Shown piece by piece: positions 10,837 to 19,202 of a stretch of DNA of 60,955 nt. Under the pieces are notes generated by a model that ran no database searches, had not been told where the DNA came from, and worked only from the letters and a program-made list of their open reading frames with translations. Position 1 is the stretch's first letter. Each line of letters begins with the position of its first letter. Source of the DNA: Scatomorpha merdavium (GTDB taxonomy: Bacteria; Bacillota; Clostridia; Oscillospirales; Oscillospiraceae). A program made the position numbers and the translations under genes. The stretch lies in assembly GCA_018711415.1 (NCBI GenBank), contig DVIJ01000138.1:1-60955 (forward strand), in the 5' to 3' direction.

Positions 10837-11908
10837 TTATATCTCCCTTTATTATGAGTTTGTTGTCCATCCCCGGCGGGGGCGCTATGCCGCCGCCTAA
10901 GCGCTCCGAAAGCGCCTGGGCAATGAGGCTCAGCTTCGCGGCGACGGCGGAGTAATCCATTCTGGTCGGCCCGACGACGCCTATGAGGCCCTTCGTGTCG
11001 CCGCCCATGTCGTAGCTGGCGAGCACCACGCTCGAGTCCCGCAGCTCCTCCGCCACATTCTCAGGGCCTATGAGGACCTTAACATCCCCGCTACAGTCGA
11101 TGGCGTCGAGGTCGTGCAGGTGGTCTGCGTCTGAGAGGTAGCTCATGAGGGCGTGGGCCTTGGCCGGGTCTTTGAACTCAGGCTGGGACAGCAGCCGGTT
11201 CGCGCCGGATATGCAGGTCTCCGCGGCCTGCGCCTCGGAGAGGATGCTGATGGCAAAGGAGGCGATGACGCCGGTGAGGCCCATCGTGTCGTCCACGGCG
11301 CGCTCCGTCGAGCGGATGAGCAGCGGGCTTATCTTGTCCTCCGTTATGTCCGTGAAGTTTGCGTTGAACACGGAGGAGAGGCGCTGGATCATGTCCTGGC
11401 CCACCGATACCGGCAGGCGCACCAGCTTGTTCTTCACACTGTTGTTGCTCATCATCGCAACTATTATGAACGTATTCGCGTCGATATATATGAGGTCGAA
11501 GCGTTTTATAGTTGCGGGTGGCGGCGCGGCTATAGCCATGGCGGGGTAGTTCGTGAGGCTGGAGGCCAGAGCGCCTACGTTCGAGACCAGCTTATCCAGC
11601 TCGCGGAGCTTGTCGTTGAGGCTCCGGTTGATCTCTTCCGTCTCCTCCAGGGAGAGCTTCTGGCGCTGCATGAGCTCGTTGACGTACATCCTGTAGCCCT
11701 GCGGCGTCGGCACCCTGCCCGCGGAGGTGTGCGGCTGCTCGAGATAGCCCATGGAGGCCAGCTCGGCGAGCTCGTTGCGGATCGTGGCTGAACTGCAGCC
11801 CAACTCGGCCGTCTGCGCGACGGTCTTGGAGCCGACGGGCTCCGCCGTGCGTATGTATTCCTCCACGACTGCGGCAAGTATTTTCTTTTTCCTACCGCTC
11901 AGCTCCAT
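10826..11908 (-). CDS. hrcA: Heat-inducible transcription repressor HrcA
   Basis: This 360-residue repressor of the CIRCE regulon needs GroEL to fold, which links operon expression to chaperone demand. The N-terminal winged helix reads RKKKILAAVVEEYIRTAEPVGSKT, then GCSSATIRNELAELASMGYLEQPHTSAGR, both hallmark HrcA motifs; a GAF-like domain and the C-terminal dimer region follow. The ATG at 11908 is chosen for its AAGGAG SD. An upstream in-frame start would lie within the CIRCE element. It is first in the hrcA-grpE-dnaK-dnaJ operon and represses itself. Confidence 0.97.
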   Translation of the reverse strand: MELSGRKKKILAAVVEEYIRTAEPVGSKTVAQTAELGCSSATIRNELAELASMGYLEQPHTSAGRVPTPQGYRMYVNELMQRQKLSLEETEEINRSLNDKLRELDKLVSNVGALASSLTNYPAMAIAAPPPATIKRFDLIYIDANTFIIVAMMSNNSVKNKLVRLPVSVGQDMIQRLSSVFNANFTDITEDKISPLLIRSTERAVDDTMGLTGVIASFAISILSEAQAAETCISGANRLLSQPEFKDPAKAHALMSYLSDADHLHDLDAIDCSGDVKVLIGPENVAEELRDSSVVLASYDMGGDTKGLIGVVGPTRMDYSAVAAKLSLIAQALSERLGGGIAPPPGMDNKLIIKGDINEQ

Positions 11909-11946
11909 CTCAAAGCTCCTTATCTGGCAGCCTGAGGCCCCGAGTG

Positions 11947-11973
11947 CTGGCACTCTCGGACCTCGAGTGCTAA
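11947..11973 (-). promoter_or_regulatory. CIRCE operator (HrcA binding site)
   Basis: On the minus strand, TTAGCACTC, a 9-bp spacer, then GAGTGCCAG matches consensus TTAGCACTC-N9-GAGTGCTAA at 16 of 18 positions. Its left arm overlaps the -10 box. An extra GAGTGC half-site at 11942-11947 makes three half-sites. Confidence 0.93.
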
Positions 11974-12000
11974 TATATCACCGCCCCCATGCAATGTCAA
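11972..12000 (-). promoter_or_regulatory. SigA promoter of the hrcA operon
   Basis: A perfect -35 TTGACA (11995-12000), a 17-bp spacer and -10 TATATT (11972-11977) lie directly before CIRCE. This is the classical strong vegetative promoter repressed by HrcA. Confidence 0.9.
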
Positions 12001-12017
12001 GAGGAGCAAACGAATAA

Positions 12018-12046
12018 TTGACAGATTGTTCATAAATGTTTATATA
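12018..12046 (+). promoter_or_regulatory. Promoter and 11-bp phased repeats upstream of the PstS-like lipoprotein
   Basis: TTGACA (12018-12023), a 17-bp spacer and TATATA (12041-12046) form a promoter, with TATAAT as an alternative -10 at 12045. TTGACA, TTCATA (12029) and TTATAT (12040) recur exactly every 11 bp, as in PhoP/WalR-type operators. The spacer GATTG is identical to that upstream of htrA. Confidence 0.55.
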
Positions 12047-12087
12047 TAATATAAGGCGTGTCGAAAAGGCTTTTTCGGAGGATATAT

Positions 12088-12924
12088 ATGAAAAGACTTA
12101 TTGCAATACCGCTCATATTGACGCTGGCGCTCGGACTGGCGGGCTGCGGGGATTTTGCCCCGGACCCGACGGAGGCTGTGAGTCAGGCGGCGGACTATTC
12201 ATTTGACAGATCAAACTTCCCGACCATCGCGGGAGGAGCGGCGCAGGAGCCGCTTGCAGAGGCGATAGCGGCGATCATGCTGGGCGAGACCAGGCAGCAG
12301 GCTTCGGACTTTCTGCTGTTCGGCAGCACGGGCGAGGCCTGGGCCGCGCTGGATTCGGGAGAGGCCGGGCTTGTCCTGGCTACTGAGCCGGACGAACTGC
12401 CGGACGGATTGGAGACGGCCCCGGTCTATAAAGACGCTCTGGTATTCTACGTCGGCGCCGGCAGCGCGGTGGACGATATAACCACTGCGCAGCTGAAGTC
12501 CATCATATCCGGCGGGACCAAGAGCTGGACGGGCATGGGCGGTTCGGGCGACATAGTGGTCATAGGCCGGCCGGAGGGCTCCGGCTCGCTGGCGGCCCTG
12601 CGCAGGCTCATAGGCGCCGACGAGCTCGCCGTCTCCGAGGGCAGCTCCGCCCTGACCAGCAGCGAAGTCCTGGGCTACGGCTTCTATAACGAGGCCGTGC
12701 TCATGGGCATGGCAGACGGGTATAAGATACTCTCCGTAGACGGCGTCATGCCGACGGCGGAGACCATCACCTCCGGGGAATACCCGCTCTGCGTGGACGT
12801 GCTTGCGGGCATCAGCGCTTCGGCGGCGGAGGATTCGCCGGAGCGTGCGCTTTGGCTCTGGCTGCAGGGCGGAGTGGGCCAGGCGTTCATATCCTCTCAG
12901 GGTTATCTGGAGGCGGCAAAATGA
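12088..12924 (+). CDS. PstS-like substrate-binding lipoprotein
   Basis: This 278-residue lipoprotein has a signal peptide ending in the lipobox GLAGC (Cys20). The rest resembles phosphate- or oxyanion-binding PstS-type domains: FGSTGEAWAALDSGEAGLVL, ALVFYVGAGSAVDDITTAQL, IISGGTKSWTGMGGSGDIVV, and RPEGSGSLAAL, which fits an anion-binding loop. No pstC, pstA or pstB gene is nearby, so it may sense or deliver ligand rather than serve a local transporter. The ATG at 12088 follows GGAGG. Its stop overlaps the next lipoprotein's start by 4 bp (ATGA). Confidence 0.75.
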   Translation: MKRLIAIPLILTLALGLAGCGDFAPDPTEAVSQAADYSFDRSNFPTIAGGAAQEPLAEAIAAIMLGETRQQASDFLLFGSTGEAWAALDSGEAGLVLATEPDELPDGLETAPVYKDALVFYVGAGSAVDDITTAQLKSIISGGTKSWTGMGGSGDIVVIGRPEGSGSLAALRRLIGADELAVSEGSSALTSSEVLGYGFYNEAVLMGMADGYKILSVDGVMPTAETITSGEYPLCVDVLAGISASAAEDSPERALWLWLQGGVGQAFISSQGYLEAAK

Positions 12925-14366
12925 AAAAGCTCATCATACCCGCGCTCATACTAGCGCTCATACTCTCCGGCTGCAGTTTTACCGAGCAGCTGGAAACAGT
13001 AAAGACGGAATATATCGACCCGGCGGTCGAAGCGGCGAAAAATGGGGAATCCACCCGGACAGACGCCGAGCCCGAGGTCAGCGCGCCCAACGTCGTGACC
13101 AGCCGGGAGAGGCTGACCGATTACGTCGCCTTCGACTTTATCTACACCAGGGCGCAGGACGAACTCATAAGTCAGCTCAAGCCCTCGAACAACTACGGCA
13201 GGCTCCTGCCCTTTGCCGGCGGCCTGGTTACGGAAAAGGGCGAGATCGTCCTTGACCCCGTTTGCAGTTTTGTGGCGACGGCGGCCTACGAATCTGCCTC
13301 CGGCCTGAAGTACCTGGACATCTATATCTTAGAGAACGGCGAGGGCATGCTGGCGGCATGTGCGGCGGACGGGAGCTGGTGTACGGGATTTGAGTATACG
13401 GGCATCCTGCCCATGGAACTGGGCGTCCTCTGCATCGAGGACGACGAAGCGAACCTGGCAGTCTGCTATGCGGAGGACGGCAGCGTCGTTTTTGACACGG
13501 CGGACTTCGGCGAGCTCTACAACCTCCAGCCCGGCAGCATAAGCAGCCTTGCCCAGTGCGAGGGCGGGCTCATGTCCATCGTGTATGTCAACGGGCAGAA
13601 GGGCTTCATCTCCGCGGACGGGACGGTTCTGAACAGGGCGTCCGAGCTCGCGAGTTTCTTTGAGGACGCGCTGCCTTTCTCGAACGGGCTGGCGGCGGTC
13701 AAGAACAGCGGCGTCTGGGGCTATATAAGCACCACCGGCGAATACGTCATCGACCCGGCTTTCGAGGAGGCGAACAGCTTCGTCGGAAATCTGGCGGCGG
13801 TGAAGCGGAACGGAGTCTGGTGCGTCATCGACAAGAGCGGCGACGTAAAGCGAGAATTCCCGGACGTCACCGGAGTGAACATCGGCCCGGGCTATGTGGA
13901 GGCCGGCGGTGTGTACTACACGACGGCGCTGGAGGAGGCCACGTTTTACGGCTATACCGGCGTACCCTGTGAGGGCGGCTTTTGGGTCGCTGGAGAGAAC
14001 GGCGTGCGCATGTTCAGAAACGACGGATCCCAGGTCTATTTTTCCGGCGGCGTGGAGTTGCTGGGCATCTCCGGCGACCTCTGGCTGGTCGAGCTGGCGG
14101 ACGGGACGACGGCCGTCATGGACGCCTACAGCCGCGTCATAGCGGCGGGCAGCTGCAGCTTCGTCACGGACATCGCCACGGGCAGCACCTACATCTTCGA
14201 GGCGGGCAGCGGCAAGGTCTATGACTCCGCGGGCTACTTCCTCGGCTCCGGCTGCACCGGTACGATAATCGACGGATTTATGCTCTGCGAGGACGGTTCC
14301 AGTACCGGCTGGAAGAGCGCTGGAGACGAATGGGTGTTCCGCGTTCCGATAACAGGAGCGGACTGA
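12921..14366 (+). CDS. WG-repeat lipoprotein
   Basis: This 481-residue lipoprotein has the lipobox ILSGC (Cys18). Its body contains WG-type beta repeats such as LPFSNGLAAVKNSGVWGYI and VGNLAAVKRNGVWCVIDKSG, plus weaker copies (KGFISADGTVL, LVTEKGEIVLDP). WG repeats form propeller-like surfaces of mostly unknown ligand specificity. The start at 12921 overlaps the PstS-like gene by 4 bp and has GGAGG inside that gene, so the two lipoproteins are translationally coupled. A shared envelope function is inferred; no enzyme motif is visible. Confidence 0.75.
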   Translation: MKKLIIPALILALILSGCSFTEQLETVKTEYIDPAVEAAKNGESTRTDAEPEVSAPNVVTSRERLTDYVAFDFIYTRAQDELISQLKPSNNYGRLLPFAGGLVTEKGEIVLDPVCSFVATAAYESASGLKYLDIYILENGEGMLAACAADGSWCTGFEYTGILPMELGVLCIEDDEANLAVCYAEDGSVVFDTADFGELYNLQPGSISSLAQCEGGLMSIVYVNGQKGFISADGTVLNRASELASFFEDALPFSNGLAAVKNSGVWGYISTTGEYVIDPAFEEANSFVGNLAAVKRNGVWCVIDKSGDVKREFPDVTGVNIGPGYVEAGGVYYTTALEEATFYGYTGVPCEGGFWVAGENGVRMFRNDGSQVYFSGGVELLGISGDLWLVELADGTTAVMDAYSRVIAAGSCSFVTDIATGSTYIFEAGSGKVYDSAGYFLGSGCTGTIIDGFMLCEDGSSTGWKSAGDEWVFRVPITGAD

Positions 14367-14382
14367 GACAGGAGCGCAGAAT

Positions 14383-14410
14383 AAAAGGAGCGGCCCCGCC
14401 GCTCCTTTTT
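14383..14410 (+). terminator. Terminator after the lipoprotein pair
   Basis: The stem GGAGCGGC (14387-14394) with GCCGCTCC (14398-14405) has a CCC loop, is followed by five Ts and preceded by AAAA. It ends the lipoprotein operon and separates it from the two-component genes. Confidence 0.88.
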
Positions 14411-14430
14411 GCTGATAAACGTTTTGAATA

Positions 14431-14447
14431 TTCACAAAATATTAACC
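14431..14447 (+). promoter_or_regulatory. Candidate response-regulator box upstream of the two-component operon
   Basis: TTCACA (14431-14436), 5 bp, then TTAACC (14442-14447) is a two-unit, 11-bp-period direct repeat close to the Bacillus PhoP box. It lies 57 bp before the regulator ATG. A further TGTAAA (14467) and TGTAAC (14484) lie nearer the start. No convincing -35/-10 pair was found. Confidence 0.4.
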
Positions 14448-14503
14448 CAAACGGGGCTTTGGGAAGTGTAAAATGTTGTCGCTTGTAACATGGAGGTGTC
14501 GTT

Positions 14504-15193
14504 ATGAATAAGAAGGCGCTTGTAATAGAGGACGACAAAAACATTGCTGAACTGCTGAGGCTGTACCTGGAGAAGGACGGGTTTGAGGTGTCCATAGCTC
14601 CGGACGGGGGCAAGGGCCTGCAGCTGGCGGAGGACGAGCATCCGGACGTCGTGCTTCTGGACATCATGCTGCCCGTAATGGACGGCTGGCAGGTCTGCCG
14701 CGAGATACGCCGCACGTCCCAGGTCCCGATCATCATGCTGACGGCCAAGGGCGAGACCTATGACAAGGTATCCGGCCTGGAAATGGGCGCGGACGACTAT
14801 GTAACGAAGCCCTTTGAGGTGAAGGAGCTCATCGCGAGGATACACGCGGTAATGCGCCGCACAGAAAACTCGGACAGCCCAGCCGAAAAGCGGCTTGAAT
14901 ACGACAAACTGGTAATAAATCTGGATTCCTACGAGCTCATAGTGGACGGGAAAAAGGTGGATACTCCGCCCAAGGAGATGGAGCTGCTGTATCACCTCGC
15001 GGCATCGCCGAACAGGGTATATACCCGCAACCAGCTTCTGGACGAGGTCTGGGGCTTCGATTACTTCGGCGACTCACGGACTGTGGACGTGCACATAAAG
15101 CGGCTGCGTGAAAAACTGGAGGGCGTTTCGGACAAATGGTCGCTCAAGACGGTCTGGGGCGTGGGATATAAGTTTGAGGTGAGCGGCAGCTGA
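14504..15193 (+). CDS. OmpR/PhoB-family response regulator
   Basis: This 229-residue DNA-binding regulator has a receiver domain (1-120) with the acidic pocket Glu9/Asp10/Asp11, phosphoacceptor Asp53 (LLDIMLPVMDGW), and conserved Thr and Lys in MLTAK and YVTKPF. The C-terminal winged helix (about 130-225) contains LTPxE-like PPKEMELLYHLAASP and SRTVDVHIKRLREKLE. It resembles the PhoP/WalR/ResD group. GGAGGTG precedes the ATG. It is followed after 9 bp by its kinase and then htrA, an order reminiscent of walRK-htrC. Likely targets are the 11-bp repeat arrays around this locus. Confidence 0.93.
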   Translation: MNKKALVIEDDKNIAELLRLYLEKDGFEVSIAPDGGKGLQLAEDEHPDVVLLDIMLPVMDGWQVCREIRRTSQVPIIMLTAKGETYDKVSGLEMGADDYVTKPFEVKELIARIHAVMRRTENSDSPAEKRLEYDKLVINLDSYELIVDGKKVDTPPKEMELLYHLAASPNRVYTRNQLLDEVWGFDYFGDSRTVDVHIKRLREKLEGVSDKWSLKTVWGVGYKFEVSGS

Positions 15194-15202
15194 GCCGGCG
15201 CC

Positions 15203-16711
15203 ATGAAGAGCATATACTTTAAAAACTTCCTGGCCACGGCGGTCATGGTGCTCGTCAGCTTTCTCATGATAGGCGTGGCCTTCGTGTTCATAGGCCAGGG
15301 CTACGTCATAAAGTCCCACAGGGAGAGCATGGAGCAGAACGCCAAGACCGTGACCAGGCTGGTCGTTTCCATGCTGGCGACTGATAGATATATCGACGCC
15401 GGCTACCTGCGCGTCATGCTGACCTTTACGGAGAGCATCTCGGGCAACCAGGTCTTTTTGACTGATGCGGAGGGCTATGTTTTCTCCTGCTCTGACGAGA
15501 TAGGGCGCTGCCAGCACATAGGCAACTATGTTCCGGAATACTATATTAATACTGTCAATAGGTTGGGCAAGCTGGACACTACAACGGACCTCGACGGCCT
15601 GTTTTCCACCCCGCGCTATGTCTTCGCCATGCCGCTTACCCTGACTCAGGACTCCGAGCCCGAGGGATATATCTTCGTCAGCACGGACAAATCCACGATA
15701 ATGGGTGCGTGGAGCGCGTTTATCTGGGTGTTTTTTGCCGTGACGCTGGCGGTGCTGTTTTTGGCGCTGGTGCTCTCTCTTGTGGTGTCCAAGAAGATGG
15801 CGGAGCCGCTGGACGAGATGACGGCGGCGGCGCGGCGCTTTGCGCACGGGGACTTTTCAGTCCGGGTCCGCGAGGACAAGGGGACAGATGAGCTCGCGGC
15901 GCTTACAAGCTCCTTCAACAACATGGCGGACAGCCTGGAGCGCTCGGAGCAGCAGCGCAACGAGTTCATAGCAAATGTCTCCCACGAACTCAAGACGCCC
16001 ATGACGACGATAGCCGGCTTTGCAGACGGCATCCTGGACGGGACCATCCCCAAGGACCAGGAGGACAAATACCTCGCCACCATAGCAGACGAGACGCGCC
16101 GGCTCTCCCGCTTGGTGAGGCACATGCTGAGCCTCTCACGCCTGAAGAGCCAGGGCTCAGACCTCACGAAGCGGCGGGACTTCGACTTGAACGAGCTGAT
16201 AATAAGGACGCTGTTGAGCTTTGAGGGCAGGACGGAGGATAAGGGCCTGGCCATAGACCCGCAGCTGCCGGAGGACCACATGACGGTCACGGCGGACCCG
16301 GACTCGATAACCCAGGTGCTCTACAATCTCCTGGACAACGCCGTGAAGTTTGCGGCGCAGGACAGCACTATAACCGTGCTGCTCTGGAAGCAGGGCGGCA
16401 AGGCCTACGTCTCCGTGAAGGACGAGGGCGAGACCATACCCGCGGACGACCTGCCGCTCATCTTCGACAGGTTCCACAAGTCAGACCGCTCCCGCAGCCT
16501 GGACCGCGACGGAGTGGGCCTGGGGCTCTACCTGGTGAAGAGCATCCTGGACGCGCACAATGAGGACATTGCTGTGACGAGCAGGGACGGCGTGACGGAG
16601 TTTGTTTTCACTCTGACCCTGGCGCGGGACGTAAAGCCGAAGTCCGAGGCGAAGAAGCGGGCCGAGGGCAGGCGGAAGCAGGAGGGCGAAAAGCCCGGAG
16701 AGCAAGGCTAA
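15203..16711 (+). CDS. Sensor histidine kinase with HAMP domain
   Basis: This 502-residue membrane kinase is the partner of the preceding regulator. Transmembrane segments lie near residues 8-30 and 170-193, flanking an extracytoplasmic sensor of about 140 residues. A HAMP linker (KKMAEPLDEMTAAARRFAHG) leads to HisKA with phospho-His261 in NVSHELKTPMTTIAGFADG. The ATPase domain has the N box (LYNLLDNAVKFA), the G1-like region and GVGLGLYLVKSI. There is no PAS domain between HAMP and HisKA, unlike Bacillus WalK. The SD is weak. The C-terminal ~25 residues are Lys/Glu-rich and probably disordered. Confidence 0.93.
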   Translation: MKSIYFKNFLATAVMVLVSFLMIGVAFVFIGQGYVIKSHRESMEQNAKTVTRLVVSMLATDRYIDAGYLRVMLTFTESISGNQVFLTDAEGYVFSCSDEIGRCQHIGNYVPEYYINTVNRLGKLDTTTDLDGLFSTPRYVFAMPLTLTQDSEPEGYIFVSTDKSTIMGAWSAFIWVFFAVTLAVLFLALVLSLVVSKKMAEPLDEMTAAARRFAHGDFSVRVREDKGTDELAALTSSFNNMADSLERSEQQRNEFIANVSHELKTPMTTIAGFADGILDGTIPKDQEDKYLATIADETRRLSRLVRHMLSLSRLKSQGSDLTKRRDFDLNELIIRTLLSFEGRTEDKGLAIDPQLPEDHMTVTADPDSITQVLYNLLDNAVKFAAQDSTITVLLWKQGGKAYVSVKDEGETIPADDLPLIFDRFHKSDRSRSLDRDGVGLGLYLVKSILDAHNEDIAVTSRDGVTEFVFTLTLARDVKPKSEAKKRAEGRRKQEGEKPGEQG

Positions 16712-16739
16712 TTCACAGATTGTTTTAAAGTTATTCATA
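16712..16739 (+). promoter_or_regulatory. Candidate response-regulator operator upstream of htrA
   Basis: TTCACA (16712), TTTTAA (16723) and TTCATA (16734) recur every 11 bp immediately after the kinase stop codon. The first unit plus spacer, TTCACAGATTG, differs by one base from TTGACAGATTG upstream of the PstS-like gene. The match over about 20 bp suggests one shared regulator. The -10 element of htrA is not obvious. Confidence 0.5.
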
Positions 16740-16791
16740 TCAAGCACAAAATTCGGAGTTAATCTAAATTCGACCTCAGGGGGTAAGCTTC

Positions 16792-18159
16792 ATGTACGAG
16801 GAATACGAGAGCCTGCATACGCAGTGGTACGATACGAGCTGCGGAGAGGCTCACCCCGGGGGGCAGACACAGACCCGGCCGGCGGCAGCGGCTCCCCACC
16901 CCACACAACTACCTCCCCGCCGCTCCGCCGGTGACTCTGCGCCAGGCGAGGACGCCGGGCGCGGAAGGCACGGGCCGCTCAGAGCAATTGCCGTGTGTCT
17001 GCTCGCCGTGGTCCTGATAGCGGCAACGTCCCTGGCCTTTTCCGGAGGCAGCCAGGCGGTGGTCTGGCCCCAGACCGGAGATAGCGGGCAGTGGAGCTTT
17101 GAGGACTACAGCGACTATAGAGAGTTCTTCGACAGCTATTACGAAAACACCTCTACATCATCCGGCAGCGGCAGCAGTATCCCGAGGGCCACGGTGGAGG
17201 AGAGCTTCGCCCTGCAGCCCCAGCCCACGCCGGAGAGTGAAGAGCTGACTCTCCAGGAGATTTATAAAAAATGCGCTCCCTCCGTCGTGGGAATAACCGC
17301 GATGGTGAGCGACACGAGCTTCTTCTGGGGTACGGGCATAGTGATCTCCGAGGACGGCTTCATCGCTACGAACGCCCACATCATCGAGGGCGCCTATTCC
17401 GCCTCGGTGACGCTCTGGGACGACAGAGAGTTCGAAGCCCTGCTCGTGGGCATAGACAGCGTCAGCGACCTCGCCGTCCTGAAGATAGAGGCGGACGGTC
17501 TGACCGCGGCGGAGTTCTGCTCCGACCAGGTCAGCGTAGGCGACGCCGTCGCAGCCATAGGCAATCCCTTGGGCGCGGAGCTGCGCGGCACTCTGACGAA
17601 TGGCATAATCTCCGCCATAAGCCGCGACATCCCGTATAACAACCACTCGATGACGCTCCTGCAGACCAATGCCGCCATCAACGACGGCAATTCCGGCGGC
17701 CCGCTCATCAATATGCACGGCCAGGTGGTCGGCATAACGAACATGAAGATGAAGGCCGCCACCTCCAACGCCACCGGTATAGAGGGCATAGGCTTCGCCA
17801 TCCCGGTAAAGACGATACGCTCAGTCGTTGACGAGCTCATCGCCTCCGGCAGCGTGAGCGGAAGGCCGGCCCTGGGCGTCACGGTGGGCGCCATCCCCAG
17901 AAACGCGGCCGAGCACTTCGATATCCCCGAAGGGCTGTACGTAATTGGTGTGGCCGCCGGCTCGGACGCCGAGTCTCAGGGTCTCCGCAAGGGAGACATC
18001 ATCACACAGGTTAACGGCGAGGGCATGACCGATACAGGCGACCTGAGCGAGATCATCGCCAGGTACGAGGTCGGGACGATCATAAACATGATGGTCTACC
18101 GCGAGGGAGAGACTTTCCCCCTGGACGTGCGGCTCGTCGAAACCAGCGATATCTATTGA
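16792..18159 (+). CDS. htrA: HtrA/DegP-type membrane-anchored serine protease
   Basis: This 455-residue S1C protease would degrade or refold damaged exported proteins. A Pro/Gly-rich cytoplasmic tail (1-62) precedes one transmembrane anchor (about 64-86). The trypsin fold carries His196 (FIATNAHIIEGA), Asp226 (SVSDLAVLKIEADG) and Ser301 (INDGNSGGPLINMHGQVVG). A single PDZ domain (about 355-450) follows, with RPALGVTVG and LRKGDIITQVNGEGM. The SD is an all-G run before the ATG. Position after the two-component genes and the repeat array upstream suggest regulation by that system. Confidence 0.95.
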   Translation: MYEEYESLHTQWYDTSCGEAHPGGQTQTRPAAAAPHPTQLPPRRSAGDSAPGEDAGRGRHGPLRAIAVCLLAVVLIAATSLAFSGGSQAVVWPQTGDSGQWSFEDYSDYREFFDSYYENTSTSSGSGSSIPRATVEESFALQPQPTPESEELTLQEIYKKCAPSVVGITAMVSDTSFFWGTGIVISEDGFIATNAHIIEGAYSASVTLWDDREFEALLVGIDSVSDLAVLKIEADGLTAAEFCSDQVSVGDAVAAIGNPLGAELRGTLTNGIISAISRDIPYNNHSMTLLQTNAAINDGNSGGPLINMHGQVVGITNMKMKAATSNATGIEGIGFAIPVKTIRSVVDELIASGSVSGRPALGVTVGAIPRNAAEHFDIPEGLYVIGVAAGSDAESQGLRKGDIITQVNGEGMTDTGDLSEIIARYEVGTIINMMVYREGETFPLDVRLVETSDIY

Positions 18160-18208
18160 TCCAGATACTTCTCACTCCTTTTCCATACATTTTCCCCTCT
18201 CTTTTTGC

Positions 18209-18241
18209 AAACGACCGGCCCTTAAAAAAGGCCGGTCGTTT
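18209..18241. terminator. Bidirectional terminator between htrA and prmA
   Basis: A 12-bp perfect stem, AAACGACCGGCC (18209-18220) with GGCCGGTCGTTT (18230-18241), lies between the convergent genes. Flanking A/T tracts let it serve both strands. Confidence 0.85.
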
Positions 18242-18258
18242 GTATTATTCCTATCTGA

Positions 18259-19188
18259 TTATTTCAGCTTGCAGACGAAGGCGTGCCATTCAGCCTCGTG
18301 CTTGTGCTCGCATATGACAAAACCCGCAGCCTCGAGCGCAAGCGCGACTTCCGCCTCGCGCCCGTCTATGATACCGCTTGTTATGAACACGCCGGAAGGG
18401 GACATGAAGCCCGGGACGTGCTTTGCGAGAGGTATGATGACGTCGGAGACGATGTTGGCAAGGACGATGTCGTAGCCCGCGCCGAGCTCGGCGCGCAGGC
18501 CTGAGTCCGCGATGATGTCGCCGGTATACATCTTGTAGATGCTCTCGCGTATGCCGTTGAGCGCGGCGTTTTCGGCGGCGGACTCGGGACTCTTCGGGTC
18601 CACGTCGCAGCCGGCGCAGTAGGCGCAGCCGAGCACCAGTGCGCCGATGCCTAGTATGCCGCTGCCGCAGCCCAGATCCAGGACGAATTTTTCAGGCCCC
18701 GCATATTTCTCAAGGGCCTCGAGACACATCCTGGTGGTGGCGTGGCCTCCGGTGCCGAAAGCCAGACCGGGGTCCAGCCTCAGTATGAGCCGCCCGGGGT
18801 TTTCCGGGATCGGCTCCCAGCGGGGAAGGATAAGCAGCTTTTCGCCTATCTCGATGGGCTTGTAGTACTGCTTCCAGTTTTCGGCCCAGTCCTCGTCCGC
18901 TACGACTCGGCACTCGGGCTCGAGCCCCGTGCCGTCCGTGAAGGCGGCGAGCCTTGACCTGCCCTCGGGAGAATCCTCGACGTAGAGCTTGACGCGGGAG
19001 ACGCCCCTGTAGCGGGCCTCCAGCTCTTCGTCCACGTAGTCCCAGTATTGGCGGTTCTCTTCGAGAAAACGGCGGAAGTCCGCTTCGTCCTCTATCACGA
19101 GACCGTCCGCGCCAAGCGCGGCAAGTTTCTCACAGAGGGCGTCTATATCCTCGGAGCGCGTCCTGAAGGACGCCTCTATCCATTGCAT
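18259..19188 (-). CDS. prmA: Ribosomal protein L11 methyltransferase PrmA
   Basis: This 309-residue S-adenosylmethionine-dependent enzyme trimethylates ribosomal protein L11. The N-terminal substrate-recognition domain (about 1-110) contains DEDWAENWKQYYKPIEIG, a PrmA signature. The Rossmann domain contains LDPGLAFGTGGHATTRMCLE and VLDLGCGSGILGIGALVLG (SAM site), followed by DIVLANIVSDVI, where N-I matches the active-site region. The ATG at 19188 follows GGAGC. It lies downstream of hpf on the same strand with a terminator between them. Confidence 0.95.
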   Translation of the reverse strand: MQWIEASFRTRSEDIDALCEKLAALGADGLVIEDEADFRRFLEENRQYWDYVDEELEARYRGVSRVKLYVEDSPEGRSRLAAFTDGTGLEPECRVVADEDWAENWKQYYKPIEIGEKLLILPRWEPIPENPGRLILRLDPGLAFGTGGHATTRMCLEALEKYAGPEKFVLDLGCGSGILGIGALVLGCAYCAGCDVDPKSPESAAENAALNGIRESIYKMYTGDIIADSGLRAELGAGYDIVLANIVSDVIIPLAKHVPGFMSPSGVFITSGIIDGREAEVALALEAAGFVICEHKHEAEWHAFVCKLK

Positions 19189-19202
19189 AAGTATCAGCTC
19201 CC

